A stretch of DNA of 64,000 nt from Nocardia alba NBRC 108234 (lineage in GTDB: Bacteria; Actinomycetota; Actinomycetes; Mycobacteriales; Mycobacteriaceae), in the NCBI RefSeq assembly GCF_001612665.1, contig NZ_BDAX01000006.1, positions 186,001 through 250,000 of the forward strand, given 5' to 3'. Shown piece after piece: positions 57,003-64,000 of the stretch. Both the position numbers and the translations under genes were made by a program. Each line of letters opens with the position of its first letter. The stretch's first letter is position 1. A model generated the notes under the pieces. It was not told the DNA's origin and searched no databases. It saw only the letters and a program-made list of their open reading frames with translations.

Positions 57003-57176
57003 TCAATCCCGGATGGCGTTCTTCGCCGCGGCCTGGGCGGAGTCGACCTGGCCGCTGTATTTGCCGCCGGTCTTCTCGTCGACCACGTCGCCTGCCTTGT
57101 CGATGACGCTGTCGACCTTGTCCGCATGTTGGGCGGCCAGGTCCATCGCCTTGCCCGCCAGGTTCTTGAAATCCAC
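57003..57176 (-). CDS. MT0933/Rv0909-like small antitoxin-family protein
   Basis: 57 residues, GTG start preceded by GAGGAG. VDFKNLAGKAMDLAAQHADK, then VIDKAGDVVDEKTGGKY and AQAAAKNAIRD: amphipathic helices with the DKAG.(V/F)(V/I)D(E/D)KTGGKY signature of the MT0933-like family (Rv0909 is annotated as an antitoxin). No adjacent toxin gene is visible. A paralogue lies on the other side of ligD. Confidence 0.82.
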   Translation of the reverse strand: MDFKNLAGKAMDLAAQHADKVDSVIDKAGDVVDEKTGGKYSGQVDSAQAAAKNAIRD

Positions 57177-57250
57177 CGCGTACTCCTCGTTGATTCGGCA
57201 CCGGGTACAACGCGATTACCGTAGCAACACCGCAGCTTTCGCGGTTGGCA

Positions 57251-59530
57251 TCATCGTGGCGAGCTCGTCACACCGTCCCACACGGGATGCCAGAGCCGTC
57301 CGGTGTCGGTCCACGACTGGAACCGGACGGTGCCGGTGAGTTCGGGAGTCACCCATTGCGCGTCGTGGCGTTCTTCGGCGGTCATCTCGTTGATGAACGG
57401 GGAGGTCTCGCGCCGCAGTCCGTGCAGTGCGGCGGCGATCCGCCGCGACTGATCGTCGCCGAATCCGGTACCCACCCGGCCGACGTAGACGAGGCCGTCC
57501 GCGTGCGGTATGCCGAGCAACAGCGACTTGAACGGCCGTTTCTCGCTGCGCCGCCAGCCACCGACCACCATCTCGCGTGAGCGCCAGTTGCGCTGTTTGA
57601 GCCAGGTCTGGCTGCGTTTGCCCGGCTGGTACACCGATTCCCGCCGCTTGGCCACCACCCCTTCCTGGCCCTGTTCGCGACTGAGTTCCATCGCCTCGGC
57701 CCCCGAACCATCGAGCAGCGCGGTGACATTCATCGACGGCGACAACCTGCCCAGCGCCTCGAGCACGGCACGGCGGTCGGCGTACTTCTTGCGCAGCAGC
57801 GAGGTGCCGTCGAGGTAGAGCACGTCGAAGGCGACGAATACCGCGCGGGCCGAATCCGCTTGCAGCGCGGAGATATCCGAGAGTCCGGCATCGTCGAGGA
57901 CCACTGCTTCGCCGTCCAGCACCACCTGGTGTCCCGCCAGGTCCTCACCGAGGGCGGCCAAGCGCGGATATCGGGCGGTCACGGTGTTGCCCGCGCGGCT
58001 ACGGACGGTGACGGTGCCGTCGTGGATCTCGACGATCACCCGGAAGCCGTCCCATTTGGTTTCGAAAGCCCAGTCCGCGGAGGGCAGCGATTCGACCTCG
58101 CCCGCGGTGGCCAGCATGGGCGACAGCCCGCGGGGAAATCCGCTGTCCATCGCGGGTTCTCGACGGGACTGGTCGCGCATGTAGTGCATCAGCCATTGGT
58201 CGCCCTTGGTCTGGATGAAGGCGTAGCGGCCCGACGCCCGCGCGCCGTCGAGCTCGACGATCACCTCGTCGGAGCGCCATTTCTCGGTGACATAGGTGCC
58301 CGAATCCCAGATCGTCATCTCACCGGCACCGTATTCGCCCTGGGGAATGGTGCCGTGGAAGTCCAGGTATTCGAGGGGGTGATCCTCGGTGCGCACCGCG
58401 AGCCGATTGTGCTTCGGCTCGGTCGGCGGGCCCTTCGGCACCGCCCACGAGGCCAGGACGCCGTCGTGCTCGAGCCGCACATCCCAGTGCAGGCGGCGGG
58501 CGTGATGCTCCTGGATGACAAACCGGTTGCCGGGGCCTGGCTCGGGGGTCGCTTCCGGGACGGGCTCGGGGGTTCGCCGCGGGTCGCGCATGCTGCGGTA
58601 CTTGGTGAGGGAATCGCGCGTGGGCCGACCGGTCTCGGAGGCCGCGGGAAGTGGTGGATCGAGTTCGGCCAGCAGGTCGCCGTCGGCTTTCCAGCGCGCG
58701 AGCACCTCATCGAAGCGCAACTGGCGCAGGGTGTCCGAGTCTTCGATCTCGGCCCAGGCGCGTGGGGCGGCGGCATGCGGTTCGGCGCGACCACGCAGCG
58801 AGTAGGGCGCGATGGTGGTCTTGGCGGCGTTGTTCTGGCTCCAGTCCAGGAAGACTTTTCCCTTGCGGGCCGACTTCGCCATGGTCGCCGTGACCAGATC
58901 CGGGTGCAGCGCTTCGAGATTGGTGGCCACCTGTTTGGCGACAGTGGACGCGCCACGCGAACTCACCGGCCGCTCCAGCGGCACGTAGACGTGAATACCC
59001 TTGCTGCCACTGGTCACCGGGAAGGCCCGCATGCCGATGCCCGCGACCATGTCGCGAACGGCGAGCGCCACCCGCGCGCAGTCCGCCAGACCCGCGCCGG
59101 GGCCTGGGTCGAGATCGAAGACGATCCTGGTGGCCGGGCCGCGCTCGTCGGCGTCGAAACGCCATTGCGGCACATGGATTTCCAGGGCCGCCTGCTGTGC
59201 GAGCCAGGCCATCCCGGCCTCGGAGTCGATCAGCGGGTACACCACCCGGCGGCTGGAATGCTCGATCGCGGACCGGTGGATCCACGCTGGTGCGTGCTCG
59301 GGCAGGTTCTTCTCGAAGAAATCGGCATGGTCGACCCCGTTCGGCCACCGCTTCCGGGTAACCGGACGGCCGACGAGATGCGGAAGCGCAGCCTCGGTGA
59401 TCGCCGAATAGTAGGCGATCACCTCGCCTTTCGTAGTGCCGGTCCGCGGGTACAGGACCTTGTCGAGGTTGCTGAGCTCAACCTCGATATCCGGTTCACC
59501 CGGCGCCCCCCGAAATTCCCGGCGGACCAT
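57251..59530 (-). CDS. ligD: Multifunctional NHEJ DNA ligase LigD (POL-PE-LIG)
   Basis: 759 residues, the same length as the mycobacterial enzyme. The N-terminal primase/polymerase domain has DLDPGPG near 138 (metal Asp pair) and TSGSKGIHVYVPL. A 3'-phosphoesterase domain spans about 335-475 (HHARRLHWDVRLEHDG, HGTIPQGEYGAG). The C-terminal ATP-dependent ligase has adenylated Lys in FETKWDGFR near 489, DGEAVVLDD and VVAKRRESVY. It repairs double-strand breaks with Ku in non-homologous end joining. No ku gene is in the window. The Shine-Dalgarno is poor. It is flanked on both sides by small MT0933-like genes on the same strand. Confidence 0.95.
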   Translation of the reverse strand: MVRREFRGAPGEPDIEVELSNLDKVLYPRTGTTKGEVIAYYSAITEAALPHLVGRPVTRKRWPNGVDHADFFEKNLPEHAPAWIHRSAIEHSSRRVVYPLIDSEAGMAWLAQQAALEIHVPQWRFDADERGPATRIVFDLDPGPGAGLADCARVALAVRDMVAGIGMRAFPVTSGSKGIHVYVPLERPVSSRGASTVAKQVATNLEALHPDLVTATMAKSARKGKVFLDWSQNNAAKTTIAPYSLRGRAEPHAAAPRAWAEIEDSDTLRQLRFDEVLARWKADGDLLAELDPPLPAASETGRPTRDSLTKYRSMRDPRRTPEPVPEATPEPGPGNRFVIQEHHARRLHWDVRLEHDGVLASWAVPKGPPTEPKHNRLAVRTEDHPLEYLDFHGTIPQGEYGAGEMTIWDSGTYVTEKWRSDEVIVELDGARASGRYAFIQTKGDQWLMHYMRDQSRREPAMDSGFPRGLSPMLATAGEVESLPSADWAFETKWDGFRVIVEIHDGTVTVRSRAGNTVTARYPRLAALGEDLAGHQVVLDGEAVVLDDAGLSDISALQADSARAVFVAFDVLYLDGTSLLRKKYADRRAVLEALGRLSPSMNVTALLDGSGAEAMELSREQGQEGVVAKRRESVYQPGKRSQTWLKQRNWRSREMVVGGWRRSEKRPFKSLLLGIPHADGLVYVGRVGTGFGDDQSRRIAAALHGLRRETSPFINEMTAEERHDAQWVTPELTGTVRFQSWTDTGRLWHPVWDGVTSSPR

Positions 59531-59578
59531 CGACGCGATCCGGCCGCGGGGACCGTCTACCGGCCCCCACGCGCCGAA

Positions 59579-59824
59579 TCAGGCCTTGGGTCCCGGATCT
59601 GTCGGAGCGGGGCCGCCGGGGGCAGTGCCGGGGCCTGCCTGCGGGGGCACGACCTTCTTGGCCGCGTCCTTGCCCTTCTCGATCTTGTCGGTGTACTTGC
59701 CCTTGGTTTTGTCGTCGATGAAGGTGCCGGCCTTGTCGACCGCCTCATTGATCTTGTCGGCGTTCTGTTCGACCGCTACCTTGCCCTTACCGAGCAGGCC
59801 CTTCAAGGTATCCACGAGACTCAT
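59579..59824 (-). CDS. MT0933/Rv0909-like small antitoxin-family protein, paralogue 2
   Basis: 81 residues, AAGGAG Shine-Dalgarno. MSLVDTLKGLLGKGKVAVEQ followed by INEAVDKAGTFIDDKTKGKY has the same DKAG..DDKT.GKY signature as the 57-residue gene at 57003, plus a Pro/Gly/Ala-rich tail. It lies upstream of ligD in the same direction, 48 nt from its start, so the two may be co-transcribed. Rv0909 lies close to the echA6/Rv0906 pair in M. tuberculosis, matching the next two genes here. Confidence 0.82.
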   Translation of the reverse strand: MSLVDTLKGLLGKGKVAVEQNADKINEAVDKAGTFIDDKTKGKYTDKIEKGKDAAKKVVPPQAGPGTAPGGPAPTDPGPKA

Positions 59825-59851
59825 CTGTCGATGCTCCTTTCGAGAGGAGGG

Positions 59852-60985
59852 TCACTCCACATTTTCCCACCACGAATCGCGTGGCGGAAGGTCATTCGGA
59901 ACCACCCTCTGGCCCGGCTTGGGCACTACCACGGGAGTACCCCGGTCGGCGGCCGCCGACACCAGGCGTCGGACAGGTTCGGACCAGCCGTGGAAGGCCA
60001 GGTTGAAGGTGGCCCAGTGGATCGGGACCAGCAGGCCGTGGCCCGCGTCGCCGAGGCACAGGTCGGCGTGGGCCTGGACCGCCTCTTCGGGATTCATGTG
60101 CACATCGGTCCAGCGCTCGTCGTAGGCGCCGATGGGCAGCAGCGTGAGATCGAAGGGTCCGAGCACCGCCCCGGCCTGGGAGAACGCCTTCGTGTAGCCG
60201 GTGTCGCCGCCGAAGTAGACCCGCTTGGTCGGGCCCGACAGCGCCCACGACGCCCACAGCGTGGTGTTGCGCACGAGCCCGCGCCCCGAGAAGTGCCTGG
60301 CCTCGGCGCAGGTGATGGTGAGGCCGCGGTCGTCGGTGTCGCGACCGAGCGAGACCGAGCCACCCCAGTCGAGCTCGATGATGCGGTACTCGGGCACACC
60401 CCACTGCCGCAGATGCGCGCCGATGCCGGTGGGCACGACGAACGGCGCGAGCTGGGTGCGGACGAGTTCGTCGACGGTTGGCTTGTCGAGGTGGTCGTAG
60501 TGATCGTGGGAGATGATCACCGCGTCGACCTGCGGCACCTGCGACAGCTCGCCGGGAACCGGATGCAGCCGGGCCGGGCCGACCACCGGGGACGGAGAGA
60601 CCCGCTCGCTCCACACCGGGTCGGCCAGCACCCGGTAACCGTCGAGTTCCACCAGGGCGCTGGCATGCCCGTACCAGGTCACCGCAAGTTCGGCGGCCTG
60701 CTCGGGAACCGAGGGGGTGACCAGCGGGACCGGGTTGGTCGGGCGACCGACACGACCCTTGGTGAGCCCGGACCAGACCAGCGACGGCGCGGCGCCCGCG
60801 GCGAGCATCGAGGCCGGCTCGGTGTTGTGGAAACGACCGTCGCGGTAGGAGGACTTGCCGATCGCGGTCGGCGCGATCGCCGACGGGCCCGCGCCGATCG
60901 AGGTGGGCACGCCCCACACCGCGCGCGCCATCCAGGCGAGACCGAAGGTGCTCGCCACCGAACCTGCCAGCCGGGTGATCCGCAT
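59852..60985 (-). CDS. UlaG/Rv0906-like metallo-beta-lactamase-fold hydrolase
   Basis: 377 residues. Hydrophobic N-terminal segment (possible anchor), then an MBL fold: TWYGHASALVELDG, metal motif SHDHYDHLD near 170, FGGDTGYTKAF near 262, and IHWATFNLAFHGW near 328. This is the NAPE-PLD/UlaG-like subgroup found as Rv0906 in M. tuberculosis. Substrate unknown; a lipid phosphodiester is possible. Its ATG overlaps the stop of echA6 by one base (TGATG), so the two are translationally coupled. Confidence 0.88.
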   Translation of the reverse strand: MRITRLAGSVASTFGLAWMARAVWGVPTSIGAGPSAIAPTAIGKSSYRDGRFHNTEPASMLAAGAAPSLVWSGLTKGRVGRPTNPVPLVTPSVPEQAAELAVTWYGHASALVELDGYRVLADPVWSERVSPSPVVGPARLHPVPGELSQVPQVDAVIISHDHYDHLDKPTVDELVRTQLAPFVVPTGIGAHLRQWGVPEYRIIELDWGGSVSLGRDTDDRGLTITCAEARHFSGRGLVRNTTLWASWALSGPTKRVYFGGDTGYTKAFSQAGAVLGPFDLTLLPIGAYDERWTDVHMNPEEAVQAHADLCLGDAGHGLLVPIHWATFNLAFHGWSEPVRRLVSAAADRGTPVVVPKPGQRVVPNDLPPRDSWWENVE

Positions 60986-61713
60986 CAGCGACCCACGAAC
61001 TTCGCCGGGCGCTTCTCCTGCCGGGCCAGACGGCCCTCTTTCGCGTCGTCGCTGCTCCACGCGGCTGCCAGCGCGGCCTGCTGCTGCACGCTCGCCGGGT
61101 CGCCGGTGCCGTCGTCGTTGAGCATCAGTTTCATGGCCTGCAACGACAGCGGAGCCAGGGCGGCGATGGACTTGGCCCAGTCCTTGGCATCGGCGAGGGT
61201 GCCGAGCTTGTTGGCGAAGCCGTAGGCGTAAGCGTCTGCGGCGGAGACGGATTCGGCGCCGAGCAGGATCGTGCGGGCCGGGCCGCCGCCGATCAGGGCC
61301 GCCAGCCGGGAGACCGTCCAGCGGTCGACCGAGATACCCAGCTTGGCCGCCGGTACCGCGATGTAGGCGTCGGGCTCGATCACCCGCAGGTCCGAGGCCA
61401 GCGCCAGCTGCACCCCCGCGCCGAGCGCGCCACCGTTGATCGCCGAGATCACCGGAACCGGAACGGATTCGATGGTGTGCAACATGTCGAGCAGACCGCT
61501 CAGGAACGACTCGGAGTAGACGCCCGTCAGGTCGGCGCCCGCGCTGAAGATCGGGCCGCGGCCGGTGAGCACGATGGCGCGCGCGCCCTGAGTCACCGCG
61601 TCGAGTACCGCGGTGCGCAGTTGCCCGACCAGGTCCTCGTTGAGCGCGTTGCGCCGTTCCTCACGTTGCAATTCGATGGTGATCACATCACCATCGCGGG
61701 TCACGCCGAGCAT
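60985..61713 (-). CDS. echA6: EchA6-like crotonase-fold protein (likely non-catalytic)
   Basis: 242 residues, GGGGAGG before the ATG. Crotonase-fold motifs: FSAGADLTGVYSE near 67 and INGGALGAGVQLALASDL near 98. In place of the two catalytic Glu (usual PExxLGLxP segment) it reads AVPAAKLGISVDRWTVSRL, the same substitution pattern as mycobacterial EchA6. That protein binds acyl-CoA without hydratase activity and is linked to mycolate precursor supply. The gene lies just upstream of an Rv0906-like hydrolase as in M. tuberculosis, supporting orthology. Confidence 0.85.
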   Translation of the reverse strand: MLGVTRDGDVITIELQREERRNALNEDLVGQLRTAVLDAVTQGARAIVLTGRGPIFSAGADLTGVYSESFLSGLLDMLHTIESVPVPVISAINGGALGAGVQLALASDLRVIEPDAYIAVPAAKLGISVDRWTVSRLAALIGGGPARTILLGAESVSAADAYAYGFANKLGTLADAKDWAKSIAALAPLSLQAMKLMLNDDGTGDPASVQQQAALAAAWSSDDAKEGRLARQEKRPAKFVGR

Positions 61714-61805
61714 GCGTCCTCCCCAGAATCTGCCAGATTTCGTGGATGTTCCCACTCTGCCACAGCCCGCCGACAACGCCCGGCAAGGCGTTAGCATCGA
61801 CGGCT

Positions 61806-62927
61806 GTGGCGAAGACCGATTTCGACATCCTGGTGATCGGCGCGGGTCAGGCCGGGCTTTCCGCCGGCTATCACCTACGCAAGCTCGGGCTGGCGCCCGA
61901 ACGCGATTTCCGCATCGTCGACCACGCACCCGGCCCCGGCGGCGCCTGGCAGTTCCGGTGGCCCTCGCTGACCCTGACCACCGTGAACCGGGTACACGAC
62001 CTGCCGGGGATGTCGTTCGCGCAGACACTGCCGACGGGATCGGAGTCGGCACCGGCCGCCAGCGCGGTGCCGCACTACTACGAGCTCTACGAAAAGCGGT
62101 TCGACCTGCGAGTTCAACGGCAGGTGACAGTGAAAGTCGTGTGTGATCGGACCGCCGACGGCCGCAGCTGCGCGGGCCGTGGCGAGGTCTTGCAAGTCGA
62201 AACCGAGGGCGCGGGGACGCTGCGCGTGCGAGGTCTGATCAATGGCACCGGCACCTGGGAGCGCCCGTTCATCCCGCGATATCCGGGCGCCGACACCTTC
62301 GCGGGCCGCCAGCTGCACACCCGTGACTACCGCACCGCCGACGAGTTCGCGGGCGCGCATGTCGTCATCGTCGGCGGGGGCATCTCGGCGGTGCAGCTAC
62401 TGGACGAAATCTCACTCGTGACCTCCACCACATGGGTCACCAGATCGCCACCGCGATGGCGGGAGACGCCGTTCGCCGAACAGGACGGGCGCGACGCGGT
62501 CGCGCTGGTGGAGGACCGGGTCCGGGCCGGCCTGCCGCCGGGGTCGGTCGTCTCGGTCACCGGACTACCCCTCGACGACCGGTTGCGGGCCGCCCGCGAC
62601 CGGGGTGCGCTGCGACGGCTGCCGATGTTCGAACGGATCGAGCCCACCGGCGTGCGATGGGGCGACGGTGGTTTCCAGGCCGCCGACGTGATCCTGTGGG
62701 CGACCGGTTTCCGCAGCTCACTGGACCACTTGGCGCCCTTGCGACTGCGCGAGCCCGGCGGCGGGATCACCATGACCGGGCGGTTGGCGACGCAGGTGGC
62801 CACCGACCCGCGCATCCATCTCGTCGGCTACGGGCCCTCCGCCAGCACGATCGGCGCCAACCGGGCAGGCCGGGCCGCCGCTCGCGAACTGACCGATTTC
62901 CTCGGGCTCAGCCCAGACCGGCGCTGA
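61806..62927 (+). CDS. FAD-dependent NAD(P)-binding monooxygenase
   Basis: 373 residues. FAD Rossmann motif ILVIGAGQAGLSAGYHLRKL at about residue 8, then RWPSLTLTTVNRVHDLPG. The NAD(P)H-binding motif VVIVGGGISAVQLLDEI is near 188, and ILWATGFRSSLDHL (ATG motif) near 300. Resembles the flavin-containing/Baeyer-Villiger-like group often annotated as CzcO-type. Substrate unknown. The GTG at 61806 fits homology; TAGCAT lies 8 nt upstream. Its 3' end overlaps the convergent reductase by 20 bp. Confidence 0.87.
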   Translation: MAKTDFDILVIGAGQAGLSAGYHLRKLGLAPERDFRIVDHAPGPGGAWQFRWPSLTLTTVNRVHDLPGMSFAQTLPTGSESAPAASAVPHYYELYEKRFDLRVQRQVTVKVVCDRTADGRSCAGRGEVLQVETEGAGTLRVRGLINGTGTWERPFIPRYPGADTFAGRQLHTRDYRTADEFAGAHVVIVGGGISAVQLLDEISLVTSTTWVTRSPPRWRETPFAEQDGRDAVALVEDRVRAGLPPGSVVSVTGLPLDDRLRAARDRGALRRLPMFERIEPTGVRWGDGGFQAADVILWATGFRSSLDHLAPLRLREPGGGITMTGRLATQVATDPRIHLVGYGPSASTIGANRAGRAAARELTDFLGLSPDRR

Positions 62928-63762
62928 ACGTCGCCGGATCGGGGCCGATCCGCTTGCCCGAGTCGAGGCGGCTGATCGACTCCATCGCCTCGGCGTCGAG
63001 CTCGAAGGTGAACACGTCGAAGTTCTCGGCGATCCGCGACGGGGTGACCGACTTCGGGATGACGATATTGCCCAGCTGCAGGTGCCACCGGATGATGACC
63101 TGCGCGGGGGTGCGGTCGAGTTGCTTCGCGATGTCGACGATGGCGGAGTTGTCGAGCAGTGTGCCCTGCCCCAGCGGGCTCCACGCCTCGGTGGCGATCG
63201 CGTGATTGGCGTCGTACTGACGCAGGTCACGCTGGGCCAGCGTGGGATGGAGTTCGATCTGGTTCACCGACGGGATCTCGCCCGTGTCGGCGATCAGGGT
63301 CTCCAGATCGATCACCCGGAAGTTGGAGACGCCGATCGAACCGATCCGGCCCTGCGACCTCAGTGCCTGGAACGCGCGGAACGTGTCGACGTAGCGGCCC
63401 GCCGACGGAACCGGCCAGTGGATCAGATACAGGTCGAGATAGTCCAGGCCGAGGCGGCTCATGCTGGAATCGAACGCGCGCAGGGTGCTGTCGTAGCCCT
63501 GGTCGGCGTTCCACAGCTTGGTGGTGATGAACAGTTCGTCGCGGGGAATCCCCGACTCACGGATGGCGCGGCCTACGCCTTCCTCGTTTCCGTAGATCGC
63601 GGCCGTGTCGATACTGCGGTAGCCGACCTTCAACGCCTCGGCCGTCACCCCGGTGACATCTTCCGCGGGAACCTGGAAAACCCCGAAGCCTAGCTGTGGG
63701 ATCACGTTCCCGTCATTGAGCACGATGGTGGGGACATGGCTGCTATCGCTGCGGAAGGTCAC
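62908..63762 (-). CDS. Aldo/keto reductase
   Basis: 284 residues from the GTG that follows TACCTT by 7 nt (leaderless); an ATG at 63798 is also open but adds a sequence without homology. AKR tetrad: Asp and Tyr in SIDTAAIYGNE, Lys in FITTKLWNAD, His in YLIHWPVPS. Also GVSNF near 147 and the NADPH site IPKSVTPSRIAEN near 240. Reduces aldehydes/ketones with NADPH, of the Rv2971/DkgA-like group. Confidence 0.92.
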   Translation of the reverse strand: MTFRSDSSHVPTIVLNDGNVIPQLGFGVFQVPAEDVTGVTAEALKVGYRSIDTAAIYGNEEGVGRAIRESGIPRDELFITTKLWNADQGYDSTLRAFDSSMSRLGLDYLDLYLIHWPVPSAGRYVDTFRAFQALRSQGRIGSIGVSNFRVIDLETLIADTGEIPSVNQIELHPTLAQRDLRQYDANHAIATEAWSPLGQGTLLDNSAIVDIAKQLDRTPAQVIIRWHLQLGNIVIPKSVTPSRIAENFDVFTFELDAEAMESISRLDSGKRIGPDPATFSAGLG

Positions 63763-63863
63763 CCTCTCGAAGGTAGAAGTGGATGGGTGTGGCGTCAACG
63801 ACGGCGCATCGCGTGTTTCCCCGTATCGAGAACCGGGGCGCTGGTCCGGGGATCGCCCACGAT

Positions 63864-64000
63864 TCAGGAGGCGGTACCGACCAGTCCGATTCGCCGGTAT
63901 CGGGCCTGTCGCAGCGTTCGTAGTTCGGCGGGCTCGTGGGCGCGCAGCGACGCCAGCTCGTCCGCGATCGCGAGAACCGTGCGCCGGGCGAAGGCGACCG
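63864..64000 (-). CDS. C-terminal end of an unidentified protein, cut by window edge
   Basis: 44 complete C-terminal codons: VAFARRTVLAIADELASLRA, then HEPAELRTLRQARYRRIGLV and GTAS before the stop. Strong helix-forming, Arg-rich composition and coding-like third positions; no family assigned. Confidence 0.5.
   Translation of the reverse strand, partial: VAFARRTVLAIADELASLRAHEPAELRTLRQARYRRIGLVGTAS

Noticed and set aside
57860..61225. 1121-codon plus-strand frame opposite ligD and its neighbours
   Set aside because: It is a shadow; the minus strand carries LigD, MT0933-like, hydrolase and EchA6 proteins with clear motifs.

Overview
The window looks like chromosome from a Nocardia-type actinomycete. 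The evidence is very high GC, many leaderless genes with a TANNNT hexamer 6-7 nt before the start codon, a 759-residue LigD of mycobacterial architecture, an echA6 / metallo-hydrolase / MT0933-like block that resembles the mycobacterial Rv0905-Rv0909 neighbourhood, and giant A-first NRPSs. I identified the families by reading motifs; no database search was run.

Region 1 (1-29,944, all minus strand) holds four consecutive giant NRPS genes, called D, C, B and A here in transcription order; A runs off the left edge. Each protein begins with an adenylation (A) domain behind a short Arg-rich N-terminus. D and B each read A-T-C-A-T-C and end in a truncated, catalytically dead A-domain fragment. C reads A-T-C-A-T-TE, and A reads A-T-C-A-T-C-A-T-C and continues. 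This gives 9 A and 8 C domains plus one thioesterase. That fits a nonapeptide (or longer, depending on the missing part of A) made by proteins that meet at C/A boundaries, with the TE protein acting last although it is second in the operon. Only one A domain has a binding-pocket code I can assign firmly (B-A2, Thr). The other eight fall into four pairs. No MbtH homologue, transporter or epimerisation domain is visible.

Region 2 (30-37 kb) carries a secreted M23 peptidase behind a terminator-bearing structured leader, a nitronate monooxygenase, an SCO5389-type protein, an AlkK-like acyl-CoA ligase divergent from an acyl-CoA dehydrogenase, and a DUF1542-type membrane protein.

Region 3 (37-46 kb) is more mobile. 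It has tRNA-Arg(CCT) with a partial duplicate of its 3' half, a Uma2 protein, an AbiE system with an intact antitoxin and a gutted toxin, a serine beta-lactamase-like lipoprotein, and an O-methyltransferase / aromatic hydroxylase pair flanked by two copies of the 3' end of a DHFR-family gene.

Region 4 (44.6-57 kb) is ordinary chromosome: small DUF proteins, a MmyB-like regulator, a class III cyclase and a nearby metallophosphoesterase, an RluA-type pseudouridine synthase, a LysR/DMT-transporter pair, an ECF transporter module, a glycine-zipper exported protein and an isochorismatase-type hydrolase.

Region 5 (57-64 kb) has ligD flanked by two small MT0933-like genes, then a UlaG-like hydrolase translationally coupled to echA6, a flavin monooxygenase, an aldo/keto reductase and a partial gene. 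No stretch above 300 bases lacks a gene; intergenic signals are listed individually.
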